Below, piece after piece: positions 7,907-15,558 of a stretch of DNA of 26,316 nucleotides. Each line of letters begins with the position of its first letter. Position 1 is the first letter of the stretch. The stretch comes from CAZVLE01 sp964627855. Its GTDB lineage: Bacteria > Bacillota > Dethiobacteria > DTU022. The notes beneath the pieces were generated by a model. It saw only the letters and a list, made by a program, of their open reading frames with translations. It had not been told where the DNA came from and searched no databases. The stretch lies in assembly GCA_964627855.1 (NCBI GenBank), contig CAZVLE010000091.1:1-26316 (forward strand). The letters run 5' to 3'. The position numbers and the translations under genes were made by a program.

Positions 7907-8290
7907 CTATCCAGCCAGCTCCTGACCATGCTTTTTGCGGTATTCAGCTATGGCGTTATGCAGGGCATCAGCAGCAAGATTTGAGCAGTGAAGCTTAAGG
8001 GGCGGCAATCCACCCAGTTCGTCAGCAACGTCCTGATTGGTTATTTCAAGCGCTTCATCAAGAGTTTTGCCTTTGACCATTTCTGTCAGCATACTGCTGC
8101 TCGCAATAGCAGCGCCACAACCGTATGTTTGAAACCTGACGTCGACAATGCGACCATTTTCGACCTTAATGTACAGTTTCATCGTATCACCGCATTTAAA
8201 GCTGCCGGTTTCACCAACAGCATCGGCATCAGGCAGTTCTCCCACATTGCGGGGATTATTAAAATGCTCGACTACTTTTTCGTTATACAT
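7907..8290 (-). CDS. iscU: Fe-S cluster assembly scaffold IscU/NifU-type
   Basis: This scaffold receives sulfur from IscS, builds Fe-S clusters and passes them on. The three ligand cysteines are present at C33 (in FKCGD, with the conserved Asp35), C58 (TYGCGAAIASSS) and C102 (KLHCSNLA). The 127-aa length fits the single-domain IscU family, and the C58/C102 contexts are of the ISC type. It lacks the roughly 20-residue insertion expected of SufU, a recollection of the family rather than an alignment. It lies 36 bases after iscS and is the last gene of the rrf2-iscS-iscU operon; hrcA with its own promoter follows. Confidence 0.93.
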   Translation of the reverse strand: MYNEKVVEHFNNPRNVGELPDADAVGETGSFKCGDTMKLYIKVENGRIVDVRFQTYGCGAAIASSSMLTEMVKGKTLDEALEITNQDVADELGGLPPLKLHCSNLAADALHNAIAEYRKKHGQELAG

Positions 8291-8326
8291 CTCTTTGTTC
8301 TCCTTTCATCACAAACCCTGGCCTGA

Positions 8327-9490
8327 TCACTTTGCCCTATGCATGGGAGAGATATTGCGCAACCTCTCCACGGCCGGAACAACCCTGGCCAGAACATAAT
8401 CAACATCTTCTTCACTGTTACCGATTCCAAGACTGAAACGAACCGAGCCATGTGCTGTCTGATGATCAAGGCCGATAGCCGAAAGGACATGGGAAGGCTC
8501 AAGTGAGCCTGATGAGCAAGCCGATCCACTGGAAACAGCAATGCCCTGCAAGTCAAGACTTAGCAGGATTGATTCACCTTCAATATATTTAAAGCTAACA
8601 TTGACATTACCAGGCAAACGAATCTCTGGATGACCATTCAAGATTACATCATCTATTTGCAGCAGGCCACCGATCAGACGATCCCTCAAACTTTCCAGGG
8701 TATTTTTCTTTTCATCCAATTCATTTGCAGCAAGCTCCAGAGCCCGGCTCAGACCGACAATGCCAGGAACATTCTCTGTGCCCGGCCTTATTTTGCGCTC
8801 CTGGCCTCCGCCACGGTAAAGCGGTTTAATACTGACTCCTCTTCTTTTATAAAGCCCTCCGATACCCTTGGGGCCATTAAACTTATGGGCAGAAAAAGAC
8901 AAAAAATCAATATTTAAAGTTTGCAAATTTAGAGGCAGCTGCCCGACAACCTGAACTGCATCAGTGTGGTAAAGAATGCCTCTTTCTGCTGCAATAGCGC
9001 CAATCTCTTCGATGGGCTGAATGGTACCTACTTCATTGTTGGCGGCCATGATTGAAATAATAAAGGTCTCAGGTTGAATAGCCTCCCTGACAGCCTCTGG
9101 CTTAACCATGCCGTAACGGTCAACCGGTAAATAAGTAACCTGATGCCCCTCTTTCTCCAGGTCACTACAGACATCAAACACAGCATGATGTTCGATGCTT
9201 GAGGTGATGATGTGTCCGGGCTTTGTTCTTGCTCGGGCCACTCCTCGCAGGACGATATTATTTGATTCCGTTCCACCGGAGGTGAAAAATATTTCATCCG
9301 TAGCTGCACCCAATAAACGCGCCGTGGTTTCCCTGCACTGATCAACGGCTTGCCGTACCTGCCTCCCCGGAGCATGCAGGCTGGAAGGATTAGCATATAC
9401 ATTCTGCAAATAGGGAAGCATTGCCTCCAATACTTCTTTTCTGACCGGGGTGGTAGCACCATGGTCCATATAAACAAGTCGACTACTCAC
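8327..9490 (-). CDS. iscS: cysteine desulfurase (IscS/NifS family)
   Basis: This PLP enzyme converts cysteine to alanine and hands a persulfide to IscU. With the start at GTG 9490 (387 aa), the N-terminal motif is YMDHGATTPV, the PLP lysine is K203 (SFSAHKFNGPKG), the stacking histidine is in EHHAV (about 101), and the catalytic cysteine is C325 in the long class I loop SSGSACSSGS. The GTG has a GGGGAGG site upstream and overlaps the rrf2 stop by eight bases, which implies translational coupling. A TTG at 9517 would extend the frame but lacks family support. An IscS of this type could also supply sulfur for tRNA thiolation. Confidence 0.94.
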   Translation of the reverse strand: MSSRLVYMDHGATTPVRKEVLEAMLPYLQNVYANPSSLHAPGRQVRQAVDQCRETTARLLGAATDEIFFTSGGTESNNIVLRGVARARTKPGHIITSSIEHHAVFDVCSDLEKEGHQVTYLPVDRYGMVKPEAVREAIQPETFIISIMAANNEVGTIQPIEEIGAIAAERGILYHTDAVQVVGQLPLNLQTLNIDFLSFSAHKFNGPKGIGGLYKRRGVSIKPLYRGGGQERKIRPGTENVPGIVGLSRALELAANELDEKKNTLESLRDRLIGGLLQIDDVILNGHPEIRLPGNVNVSFKYIEGESILLSLDLQGIAVSSGSACSSGSLEPSHVLSAIGLDHQTAHGSVRFSLGIGNSEEDVDYVLARVVPAVERLRNISPMHRAK

Positions 9491-9938
9491 TTTCTCTTCC
9501 TCCCCTGTTCTGTTCAACCTTTGAAGGATTTATGTCAACCAGTTCATCCAAAGTTACTTCATCCAGAACATCATTAATCTTGTCCCGCAGTTTTGCCCAG
9601 ACCTGCCTTGTCAGGCAGCCATTTTGGCGATGGCAGCAGGACATGCTACTATTCTCTGCAAGACAGTTAACCGGTGTAATCGGTCCCTCAACTGCCCTGA
9701 CAATATCACCAACCCTGATCTGCACAGGCGATAGTGATAACATATAGCCGCCTCGCGGACCTCGAATACTATAGACCAGATCCGCTCGCTTCAGATCGGG
9801 AAAGATTTGCTCCAAAAAGCTGAGCGATATATCTTCCTGTTCTGCAATTTTCCGCAGTGAAAGGGGATTAGCCTGGTAATGATAAGCCAGCACTGCCATA
9901 GCCCTGACACCGTACTCAACCTTCGCTGAGAGCCTCAT
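9483..9938 (-). CDS. Rrf2/IscR-family transcriptional regulator
   Basis: This is a winged-helix regulator of the Rrf2 family. The N-terminus MRLSAKVEYGVRAMAVLAYH, the helix-turn-helix around LSLRKIAEQEDISLSFLEQIF and the wing RGPRGGY match the family. A cysteine group (C92, C101, C102, C108) lies where IscR binds its [2Fe-2S] cluster, so an Fe-S-sensing autorepressor of this operon is likely; the cysteine spacing differs from E. coli IscR. I place the start at ATG 9938 (151 aa) by family alignment. The nearest Shine-Dalgarno (AGAGGAG) is 16 bases away, and a TTG at 9980 would add 14 residues, so the exact start is uncertain. It is the first gene of the isc operon. Confidence 0.9.
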   Translation of the reverse strand: MRLSAKVEYGVRAMAVLAYHYQANPLSLRKIAEQEDISLSFLEQIFPDLKRADLVYSIRGPRGGYMLSLSPVQIRVGDIVRAVEGPITPVNCLAENSSMSCCHRQNGCLTRQVWAKLRDKINDVLDEVTLDELVDINPSKVEQNRGGRESE

Positions 9939-10000
9939 AAATGTAGTAATTAAGCTCCTCTGTAAATTCCGACCAAACAACTAAGATATAACCAAAAAAA

Positions 10001-10029
10001 ATCATAACACCTGTAACTTTTGCTGTCAA
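10001..10029 (-). promoter_or_regulatory. promoter of the rrf2-iscS-iscU operon
   Basis: On the minus strand TTGACA (10029-10024), 17 bases, TATGAT (10006-10001): nearly the full sigma-A consensus. A promoter this strong upstream of an IscR-like gene is expected to be held down by a repressor. I could not identify a clear operator palindrome. Confidence 0.85.
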
Positions 10030-10046
10030 TGATCTAAAGGTAAAAA

Positions 10047-10081
10047 TAGCAAAAACAAAAAGCCGACAAAAAATGTCGGCT
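10047..10081 (-). terminator. Rho-independent terminator of the cold-shock gene
   Basis: On the minus strand AGCCGACA, a T-rich 5-nt loop and TGTCGGCT (10081-10061) are followed directly by TTTTTGTTTTTG. This is a textbook terminator about 45 bases after the csp stop, and it insulates the isc promoter. Confidence 0.92.
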
Positions 10082-10126
10082 GTTCAATGCAAACTATTAA
10101 TAAATAATTTTTTTGGAAACCTGAAT

Positions 10127-10324
10127 CTATATTTTTACCACGTTTGCCGCCTGAGGCCCGCGGTTTCCTTCGACTATTTCGAACTCAACCTCCTGGCCTT
10201 CTTCTAATGTCTTAAAACCTTCATCCTGAATTTCCGAGTAATGAACGAAAACATCCTTACCCTCTTCGACTTCGATAAAGCCGTAGCCCTTCTCAGGGTT
10301 AAACCATTTTACCTTACCTTGCAT
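10127..10324 (-). CDS. cold-shock protein (CspA family)
   Basis: This small OB-fold nucleic-acid-binding protein of 65 aa acts as an RNA chaperone. It has RNP1 (KGYGFIEV, about residues 12-19) and RNP2 (KDVFVHYSEI, about 23-32), and ends GPQAANVV as usual. The start is ATG 10324, ten bases after AGGAGG; an upstream in-frame extension to 10387 has no family match. It is a single-gene transcript with its own promoter and terminator. It is divergent from acpS. Confidence 0.95.
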   Translation of the reverse strand: MQGKVKWFNPEKGYGFIEVEEGKDVFVHYSEIQDEGFKTLEEGQEVEFEIVEGNRGPQAANVVKI

Positions 10325-10377
10325 TAAAAAAATACCTCCTAAATTGACCCCGATCAACAGGGCGTTATATCGTCTCG

Positions 10378-10406
10378 AGAGTATCACAACCCTGTTTAAA
10401 TTGCAA
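10378..10406 (-). promoter_or_regulatory. promoter of the cold-shock gene
   Basis: Minus strand TTGCAA (10406-10401), 17 bases, TACTCT (10383-10378). The predicted 5' leader is about 45 bases and overlaps a TCTCGAGA palindrome at 10373-10380. Confidence 0.55.
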
Positions 10407-10438
10407 GGTTTTTGGCTAATTTTAATATTTTACAATTA

Positions 10439-10447
10439 TGCTATAAT
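10439..10447 (+). promoter_or_regulatory. extended -10 promoter of acpS
   Basis: TGCTATAAT is a perfect extended -10 (TGnTATAAT), 25 bases before the acpS start. The -35 region is AT-rich without a clear box, as is common when the TG extension is present. Confidence 0.65.
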
Positions 10448-10472
10448 ATCTTTAAAAAAAGGAGCAAAGAAG

Positions 10473-10865
10473 ATGATCCTGGGCATGGGCATTGATCTTG
10501 TTTCTGTCGATCGAGTCAGTAAAATCTACGCAAAATACCCCGACCGTTTTCTGGACAGAATCTTTACCAGCAGCGAGAAAGCCCGCTTTACTGAAAAGGG
10601 CTCGTCCGTAAACACCCTGGCCTCACGTTTTGCCGCCAAAGAAGCAGTATTAAAGGCGATAGGCTGCGGGATTGGGCCCGCGGCACTAAAAGAAGTGGAA
10701 GTCATTGAGACACCTGGAAAGCAACCAACGGTCAAACTACACGGTGATGCTCTCAAGCAGGCTGAAAAACGCCTGATCAATGCAATTGCCCTTTCCATTA
10801 CCCACGAGCCACCATTTGCCTGTGCCTGCGCCGCAGTTTTTAACTCCTCTGACGGGTGTAATTAA
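10473..10865 (+). CDS. acpS: holo-[acyl-carrier-protein] synthase
   Basis: AcpS transfers 4'-phosphopantetheine from CoA to acyl carrier protein. The metal and catalytic residues are visible as D8 (GMGIDLVSVDR) and E57 (SRFAAKEAVLKAIG). The C-terminal SITHEPPFACACAAV is also typical. The length is 130 aa from ATG 10473, which has AAAGGAG eight bases upstream; an upstream in-frame start at 10344 would include non-family sequence and cross the promoter. It faces the aconitase gene tail-to-tail, with a 26-base overlap of the coding ends. Confidence 0.95.
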   Translation: MILGMGIDLVSVDRVSKIYAKYPDRFLDRIFTSSEKARFTEKGSSVNTLASRFAAKEAVLKAIGCGIGPAALKEVEVIETPGKQPTVKLHGDALKQAEKRLINAIALSITHEPPFACACAAVFNSSDGCN

Positions 10866-12762
10866 GTAGTCCCCCTGCCTTAATAATCTCCACCTGCCTG
10901 ACCGATAGGTTGAAGTCTGCTTTAAATTCAAAGCGATCATGCTGCCTTATCAGCACAACCTTACTCGCTTGCAACTGACTGTGAACAGCTTCTATGATCA
11001 GGTCATCGCCAACTGCAAGCCGGTCATAATCAGCATCGTCGAGAAAGTGCAGGGGAAGTATGCCAAAATTAACCAGGTTGGCGTGGTGTATACGGGCAAA
11101 TGACTTCGCCAGAACAACTTTAATCCCCAGAAACATCGGAGCCAGGGCGGCATGTTCACGACTGGAACCCTGACCATAGTTATTGCCGGCAGCAATCAAG
11201 CCACTTCCACCTTGGCGGGCCCGGGCAGGAAAATCCGGATCAAGTGGAGCAAAAACATGTTCACTGAGAGCTTCAATATTGGAACGCAGTGGTAAGACCT
11301 TTGACCCCCCGGGCATTATATGATCAGTGGTTATGTTATCTTCGACCACAAGCAATACCCTGACTCTCAGATCCCGGGACAGAGGATCATTTAACGGCAG
11401 GGGTTTGATGTTGGGTCCACGAATGATCTCCACTTTATCCCCATTATCAGGAGGGGCAATGATCATCTTATCATCAATGACCTCTGCTGACAGAACAGGA
11501 ATTAGCGGCATCGCACCCAGTTCACGCGGATCGGTAATAACCCCCTTAAGCGCAGTAGCTGCAGCAACAGCCGGCCCGCACAAGTAGACCCCGGCATCCG
11601 CAGTGCCACTACGGCCACTGAAGTTACGGTTAAAAGTACGTACCGAGACACCTTCTGTCGGAGGAGCCTGCCCCATGCCGATACAGGGGCCACAGGCCGA
11701 TTCGAGAATGCGGGCACCCGAGGCAATCAGTTTCTCCAAAATACCTTCCCGGGCCAGGTTTAAAAAAACCTGCCGTGAACCGGGTGAAACCACCAGGCTG
11801 ACCCGGGGATTAACTACTTTACCATCCATAACTGCAGCCAGAAGCTGCAGATCATCAAATGAACCATTTGTGCAGCTGCCAACAGCAACCTGATCGACTG
11901 CAACCGGACCAACTTCACTAACCCTCTTAACCTTGTCGGGACTATGCGGTAATGCTACCAACGGTTCCAGTGTGGCTAAGTCGAGAGTGATCTGCTCATC
12001 ATAATCGGCACCTTCATCGGCCTGCAGAGGTACCCAAAGCTCTTCCCGACCCTGGTTTTTTAAAAACTCCCGGGTTCGCTCATCGCTGGGAAAAATCGAC
12101 GATGTCGCTCCCAATTCAGCCCCCATGTTGGTGATCGTTGCTCTCTGGGCAACGGAGAGACCTTCGACGGCCGGACCACTATACTCAATAATTTTACCGA
12201 CTCCCCCTTTAACCGACAGGCGCCGAAGCAGTTCAAGAATAATATCTTTGGCACCGACCCAGGGTGGCATAGAACCGTCTAATTTTATATTGAGTATTTC
12301 AGGAGTGGTCAGGTAAAAAGGTCCGCCGGCCATTGCCACGGCTACATCGAGTCCGCCGGCGCCGATACCGATCATGGCCAACCCTCCGGCCGTGGGTGTA
12401 TGACTGTCCGAGCCAAGCAAGACCTTACCCGGAGCTCCGAATCGCTCTAAATGCACCTGGTGACATATACCATTACCCGGCCTGGAAAACCAGACCCCGT
12501 AACGAGCGGCAACTGATTGCAGGTAACGGTGATCATCAGCATTTTCAAAGCTGTTTTGCAGAGTATTGTGATCAATATAACTGACGGAAAGCTCAGTCTT
12601 AACCTTGTCTATACCCAGCGCTTCCAGCTGCAGATAGGCCATGGTTCCGGTAGCATCCTGGGTCAGGGTTTGATCGATACGGAGGGAGATTTCCAAACCC
12701 TTTTTAAGATCACCTGAAACAAGGTGTTTCCTTAAAACTTTGTAAGCCAGGTTGTCTGCCAT
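10840..12762 (-). CDS. aconitate hydratase, short (Aquifex/LeuC-like) type
   Basis: This [4Fe-4S] enzyme interconverts citrate and isocitrate. It has the GSDSHTPTAGG motif (117-127), cluster ligands C297 (GSCTNG), C357 and C360 (SACGPCIG), and the C-terminal swivel domain with YGQGSSREHAALAP. The 640-aa length matches the short aconitase subfamily first named from Aquifex, not the 850-900-aa AcnA/AcnB. Homoaconitase and isopropylmalate isomerase are related; a fused large and small subunit of this length favours aconitase. The ATG follows AAGGGGG. The gene is 39 bases after the MFS gene and probably shares its transcript. No citrate synthase or isocitrate dehydrogenase lies nearby in this window. 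Confidence 0.87.
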   Translation of the reverse strand: MADNLAYKVLRKHLVSGDLKKGLEISLRIDQTLTQDATGTMAYLQLEALGIDKVKTELSVSYIDHNTLQNSFENADDHRYLQSVAARYGVWFSRPGNGICHQVHLERFGAPGKVLLGSDSHTPTAGGLAMIGIGAGGLDVAVAMAGGPFYLTTPEILNIKLDGSMPPWVGAKDIILELLRRLSVKGGVGKIIEYSGPAVEGLSVAQRATITNMGAELGATSSIFPSDERTREFLKNQGREELWVPLQADEGADYDEQITLDLATLEPLVALPHSPDKVKRVSEVGPVAVDQVAVGSCTNGSFDDLQLLAAVMDGKVVNPRVSLVVSPGSRQVFLNLAREGILEKLIASGARILESACGPCIGMGQAPPTEGVSVRTFNRNFSGRSGTADAGVYLCGPAVAAATALKGVITDPRELGAMPLIPVLSAEVIDDKMIIAPPDNGDKVEIIRGPNIKPLPLNDPLSRDLRVRVLLVVEDNITTDHIMPGGSKVLPLRSNIEALSEHVFAPLDPDFPARARQGGSGLIAAGNNYGQGSSREHAALAPMFLGIKVVLAKSFARIHHANLVNFGILPLHFLDDADYDRLAVGDDLIIEAVHSQLQASKVVLIRQHDRFEFKADFNLSVRQVEIIKAGGLLNYTRQRS

Positions 12763-12801
12763 CTTTGTGAACCCCCTTTAGGTCAAGATTGGATTGCTTT
12801 C

Positions 12802-13974
12802 TCAGGCTGCCTGCCTATACCTGTGTCTAAGTGCATAGATAAAAACAGGCGCGAGCATAATTGCGGCACAAAGGATAAAAAGCGCTTGAAAATCAAACCA
12901 GTTCAGCAAAATTCCTAAAGTGACCGAACCGACAACTATACCGAGGTCAAAAGCACCGGTAAATGTTGCCATGCCCACACCCCTTTCGATGACAGGAAGA
13001 CGATCTGCAGCCAGAGCCATCACCGGAGAATGGGCTGAACCAAAGCCAATCCCTAGAATAAGAGCACTTGCTAATAAGTGAACTTCAGTCGCGGCAAAGG
13101 CAATCATGATCATTGCAGCCGTTGCCACTATTAGCCCTGGCAGGAATACTCTCGGACGCCCGATCTGATCTGACAAACGCCCGGCAACAGGCCTTGAAAT
13201 AATGGCCGTAAGGGCGAAAACAGTAAAAAAACTACCTACAGCGTGAATATCACGCGCTTCGCCGAGGAGAGGTAGAAAAGTAAGGATACTACCCAGGTTA
13301 AAAGTCATCATGAAAATGATCAGTGAAGGCAAGATGACTTTTCGCGATAAAAGCTGATTGTTCTCCCCTTCTTTTTCTGCTTCCCTGAAAGGCTCCCTGA
13401 AAATCACGGTCAGGAATACGGCAACAAGGGCAATAAGTCCAGCCAGAAAAAACAAAATCAGATAGTTATGGCCGGTGACATAAAGGCAATGTTCGCCCAG
13501 GAGCGGAGCACTGGCCAGAGAAAGCGGTGGAGCGATACCCATCAGGCCAAGAGCTGCGCCACTTTTCCCCTCGGGAGCCAGGTCAAGGGTTAGAGTATTG
13601 AACGAAAGCAGGAAGGCCCCCCAGCCAAAGCCCTGAGCAGCGCGAAAAATGAAGAGTAGCGGCAATGAAGGAAGCAGTATCAGCCCCAGTCCGGCCGCCG
13701 TGTAAAGGGTTACCCCGATCAGCAGTAATCGCTTCCGGCCCCGCCGGTTTAGGGCACGACCCTGAAAGGGGCGCAAAACTATTGAACAAAATGTGAATAA
13801 CCCCATTAGAAGACCCACTGCTGTTTCAGAACCACCAACATGGAGAACATAGAATGGCAGAATGGGAATATAAAAATCCAGGGTAAAGAAAAGAAAGAAA
13901 ACCACGCCGAAAAGCACGATGAAATTGGCCGTTATGATTTTCTGATTACTTTTAATACCTTTACCCTGTCCCAT
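12802..13974 (-). CDS. MFS-family transporter
   Basis: This integral membrane protein of about 390 aa has some 12 hydrophobic segments. Segment 1 is FIVLFGVVFFLFFTLDFYIP, and the last pair ends in FILCAAIMLAPVFIYAL. The 2-3 loop has the MFS motif A form GRALNRRGRKR, repeated in the second half as GRLSDQIGRPR, as expected from the internal duplication. A charged central loop (REPFREAEKEGENN) separates the two halves. The substrate is unknown; drug/H+ antiporters and metabolite exporters look like this. The start is uncertain: ATG 13974 is used here, but TTG 13998 overlaps the stop of the upstream phosphomutase gene (TTGA) and neither has a good ribosome site. It lies between that gene and the aconitase. 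Confidence 0.85.
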   Translation of the reverse strand: MGQGKGIKSNQKIITANFIVLFGVVFFLFFTLDFYIPILPFYVLHVGGSETAVGLLMGLFTFCSIVLRPFQGRALNRRGRKRLLLIGVTLYTAAGLGLILLPSLPLLFIFRAAQGFGWGAFLLSFNTLTLDLAPEGKSGAALGLMGIAPPLSLASAPLLGEHCLYVTGHNYLILFFLAGLIALVAVFLTVIFREPFREAEKEGENNQLLSRKVILPSLIIFMMTFNLGSILTFLPLLGEARDIHAVGSFFTVFALTAIISRPVAGRLSDQIGRPRVFLPGLIVATAAMIMIAFAATEVHLLASALILGIGFGSAHSPVMALAADRLPVIERGVGMATFTGAFDLGIVVGSVTLGILLNWFDFQALFILCAAIMLAPVFIYALRHRYRQAA

Positions 13975-13994
13975 AATATCTTTATCGGTGCTGT

Positions 13995-15212
13995 TCAACT
14001 TGATCGGCCCAGGAATAGATCCATCAGGCGGTACCCTTCTTCAACGAATAAGCCTGTTTTAGAGGCAGAATTTTCATTATAAGACTGGCCTGGATTAGAA
14101 CGAGGCTCATCACTACGATAAATGGTAAAGGGAACCGGATCACGGGTATGTGTGCCCAGGGACAGGGGTGTAGCATGATCCGTAACCAGGAGGATACTGT
14201 AGGCAAGGCCTGCTGCTTCAAGTTTTTCCCTCACCATTTTTACAACCAGGTTGTCAATCAGCTCGATCGCTCTAATTTTATTGTCTGCTTCAAAACGATG
14301 GGAACACTCATCAGGGGCTTCGATGTGCAGGTAAACAAAATCCTGGCCTTCTTTAAGGGCTGCCAGAGCAGCTGCAACTTTTCCATCATAATTGGTATCA
14401 ATATCACCGGTTGCCCCTTCGACCTCGATCGGTTCCAGACCGGCAAAAAGGCCAATTCCCTTAACCAGGTCAACGGCGGAAATAACCGAGCCACTCAGAC
14501 CATATTTTTCCCGGTAAGTCGGTAAAAGCGGCTTGCGCCCATCGCCCCAGATCCAGATCGAATTGGCAGGGCTCATTCCCCTTTTTACCCTGGCCAGGTT
14601 CACCGGATGCTCTGCAAGAAGATCATAGCTCCTTTCCATCATCCTGATTATCGCTGCACCTTCACCACCGGCTGGCAAATGAGGGCCAATTATTTTACCA
14701 CTTATATCATGGGGAGGAGTTAACTGCCAGTCATCCGGAGCCCCATGCCAGACCATCAGGTGCCGATAACGAAGTCCGGTATGAAAGTCAATTAAGGCCG
14801 AACCAAGCTCCCTTTTTATAACATCAATCAATTCCGCCGCTTCTCCGGACGATATTTCCCCTGCACAATAGTCGACCATTGTTTTTTTTGCGTAAACCTG
14901 TTCCGGGGAAAGAGTGACCAGGTTGCAGCGAAAGGAGAGGTCATCTGGCTGTAAGTCAACGCCAAGGCTGGCAGCTTCAAAGGGGGACCTTCCCGTATAA
15001 TACTGCAGGGGATCATAGCCGAGAACCGAAAGGTTGGCCGTGTCACTGCCGGGAGGCAGGGTTGCCGGGATAGTCTGAACCAGTCCTGAAACTCCTTCCT
15101 CCGCCAACTGATCAAAGTTAGGCGTTCTGGCGTATTCGAGGGCAGTTTTATTCCCGAACTGCTCCATGGGGTAATCAGCCATTCCATCGCCGACAATTAC
15201 TATATATTTCAA
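13995..15212 (-). CDS. ApgM-type phosphoglycerate mutase homologue; possible homoserine kinase
   Basis: This protein of the alkaline-phosphatase superfamily is 405 aa long and resembles the archaeal cofactor-independent phosphoglycerate mutase. It shows the metal aspartate in VIVGDGMADYP (D9), the catalytic-serine region LPPGSDTANLSVLGYDP (S56), HIEAPDECSH, and DHATPLSLGTHTRDPVPF near the C-terminus. One bacterial branch of this family has been proposed to act as homoserine kinase, because it accompanies threonine genes in genomes lacking the GHMP-type ThrB. Here the divergent neighbour is threonine synthase, which favours that role; phosphoglycerate mutase activity remains possible. The start is TTG 15212, with AAGGAG twelve bases upstream, giving the family N-terminus. 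The stop overlaps a possible MFS TTG start. Confidence 0.85.
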   Translation of the reverse strand: MKYIVIVGDGMADYPMEQFGNKTALEYARTPNFDQLAEEGVSGLVQTIPATLPPGSDTANLSVLGYDPLQYYTGRSPFEAASLGVDLQPDDLSFRCNLVTLSPEQVYAKKTMVDYCAGEISSGEAAELIDVIKRELGSALIDFHTGLRYRHLMVWHGAPDDWQLTPPHDISGKIIGPHLPAGGEGAAIIRMMERSYDLLAEHPVNLARVKRGMSPANSIWIWGDGRKPLLPTYREKYGLSGSVISAVDLVKGIGLFAGLEPIEVEGATGDIDTNYDGKVAAALAALKEGQDFVYLHIEAPDECSHRFEADNKIRAIELIDNLVVKMVREKLEAAGLAYSILLVTDHATPLSLGTHTRDPVPFTIYRSDEPRSNPGQSYNENSASKTGLFVEEGYRLMDLFLGRSS

Positions 15213-15269
15213 AACAAACTCACACTCCTTAAAAACAAATATTAGGATCGGGATCAAAACCGTGTCCTG

Positions 15270-15298
15270 AAAATATCCTGTTCACAGTTATTTGTCAA
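15270..15298 (-). promoter_or_regulatory. promoter of the ApgM-like gene operon
   Basis: Minus strand TTGACA (15298-15293), 17 bases, TATTTT (15275-15270). The start codon is about 50 bases downstream of the likely transcription start. Confidence 0.7.
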
Positions 15299-15394
15299 CG
15301 GTTTAGAAGACCCTGCAGAGACCTCAAGACTTTTAAGAGGCTGAGACAATGTGGTTGATTTATAATAAAGTGCCACTTCAATTCTATTGCCCGG

Positions 15395-15424
15395 TTGACT
15401 TTCAAGAAAGGATATTGCTATACT
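15395..15424 (+). promoter_or_regulatory. promoter of thrC
   Basis: TTGACT (15395-15400), 18 bases, TATACT (15419-15424), with a TG extension at 15416-15417. The predicted start near 15431 leaves a leader of about 128 bases. Confidence 0.75.
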
Positions 15425-15558
15425 TTCGCCAGGGAAAAACTAAATCCTCTCTTCAAATTGCATAAGAGTATTTAAATGAGGATCAAGTACAAAGGGCGAC
15501 CAGTTACAGTTGGTACTGCAAGTGAATAAAGGCATAACATTGTGAGAGGGGCTCATAA

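Larger units (their letters stand above)
15213..15558. other. divergent intergenic region between the ApgM-like gene and thrC
   Basis: These 346 bases hold one promoter per direction (listed separately) and a leader of roughly 128 bases before thrC. I see no coding region. There is no T-box consensus (GGTGGNACCGCG) and no riboswitch fold I recognise. The leader holds a weak imperfect hairpin around 15502-15519. Confidence 0.6.

Noticed and set aside
10344..10472. acpS extended upstream to 10344
   Set aside because: The extension crosses the acpS -10 and the csp promoter and has no AcpS similarity; the ATG at 10473 has a proper ribosome site.
15431..15558. T-box or known riboswitch in the thrC leader
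   Set aside because: No GGTGGNACCGCG-like motif and no recognisable specifier or terminator/antiterminator pair.
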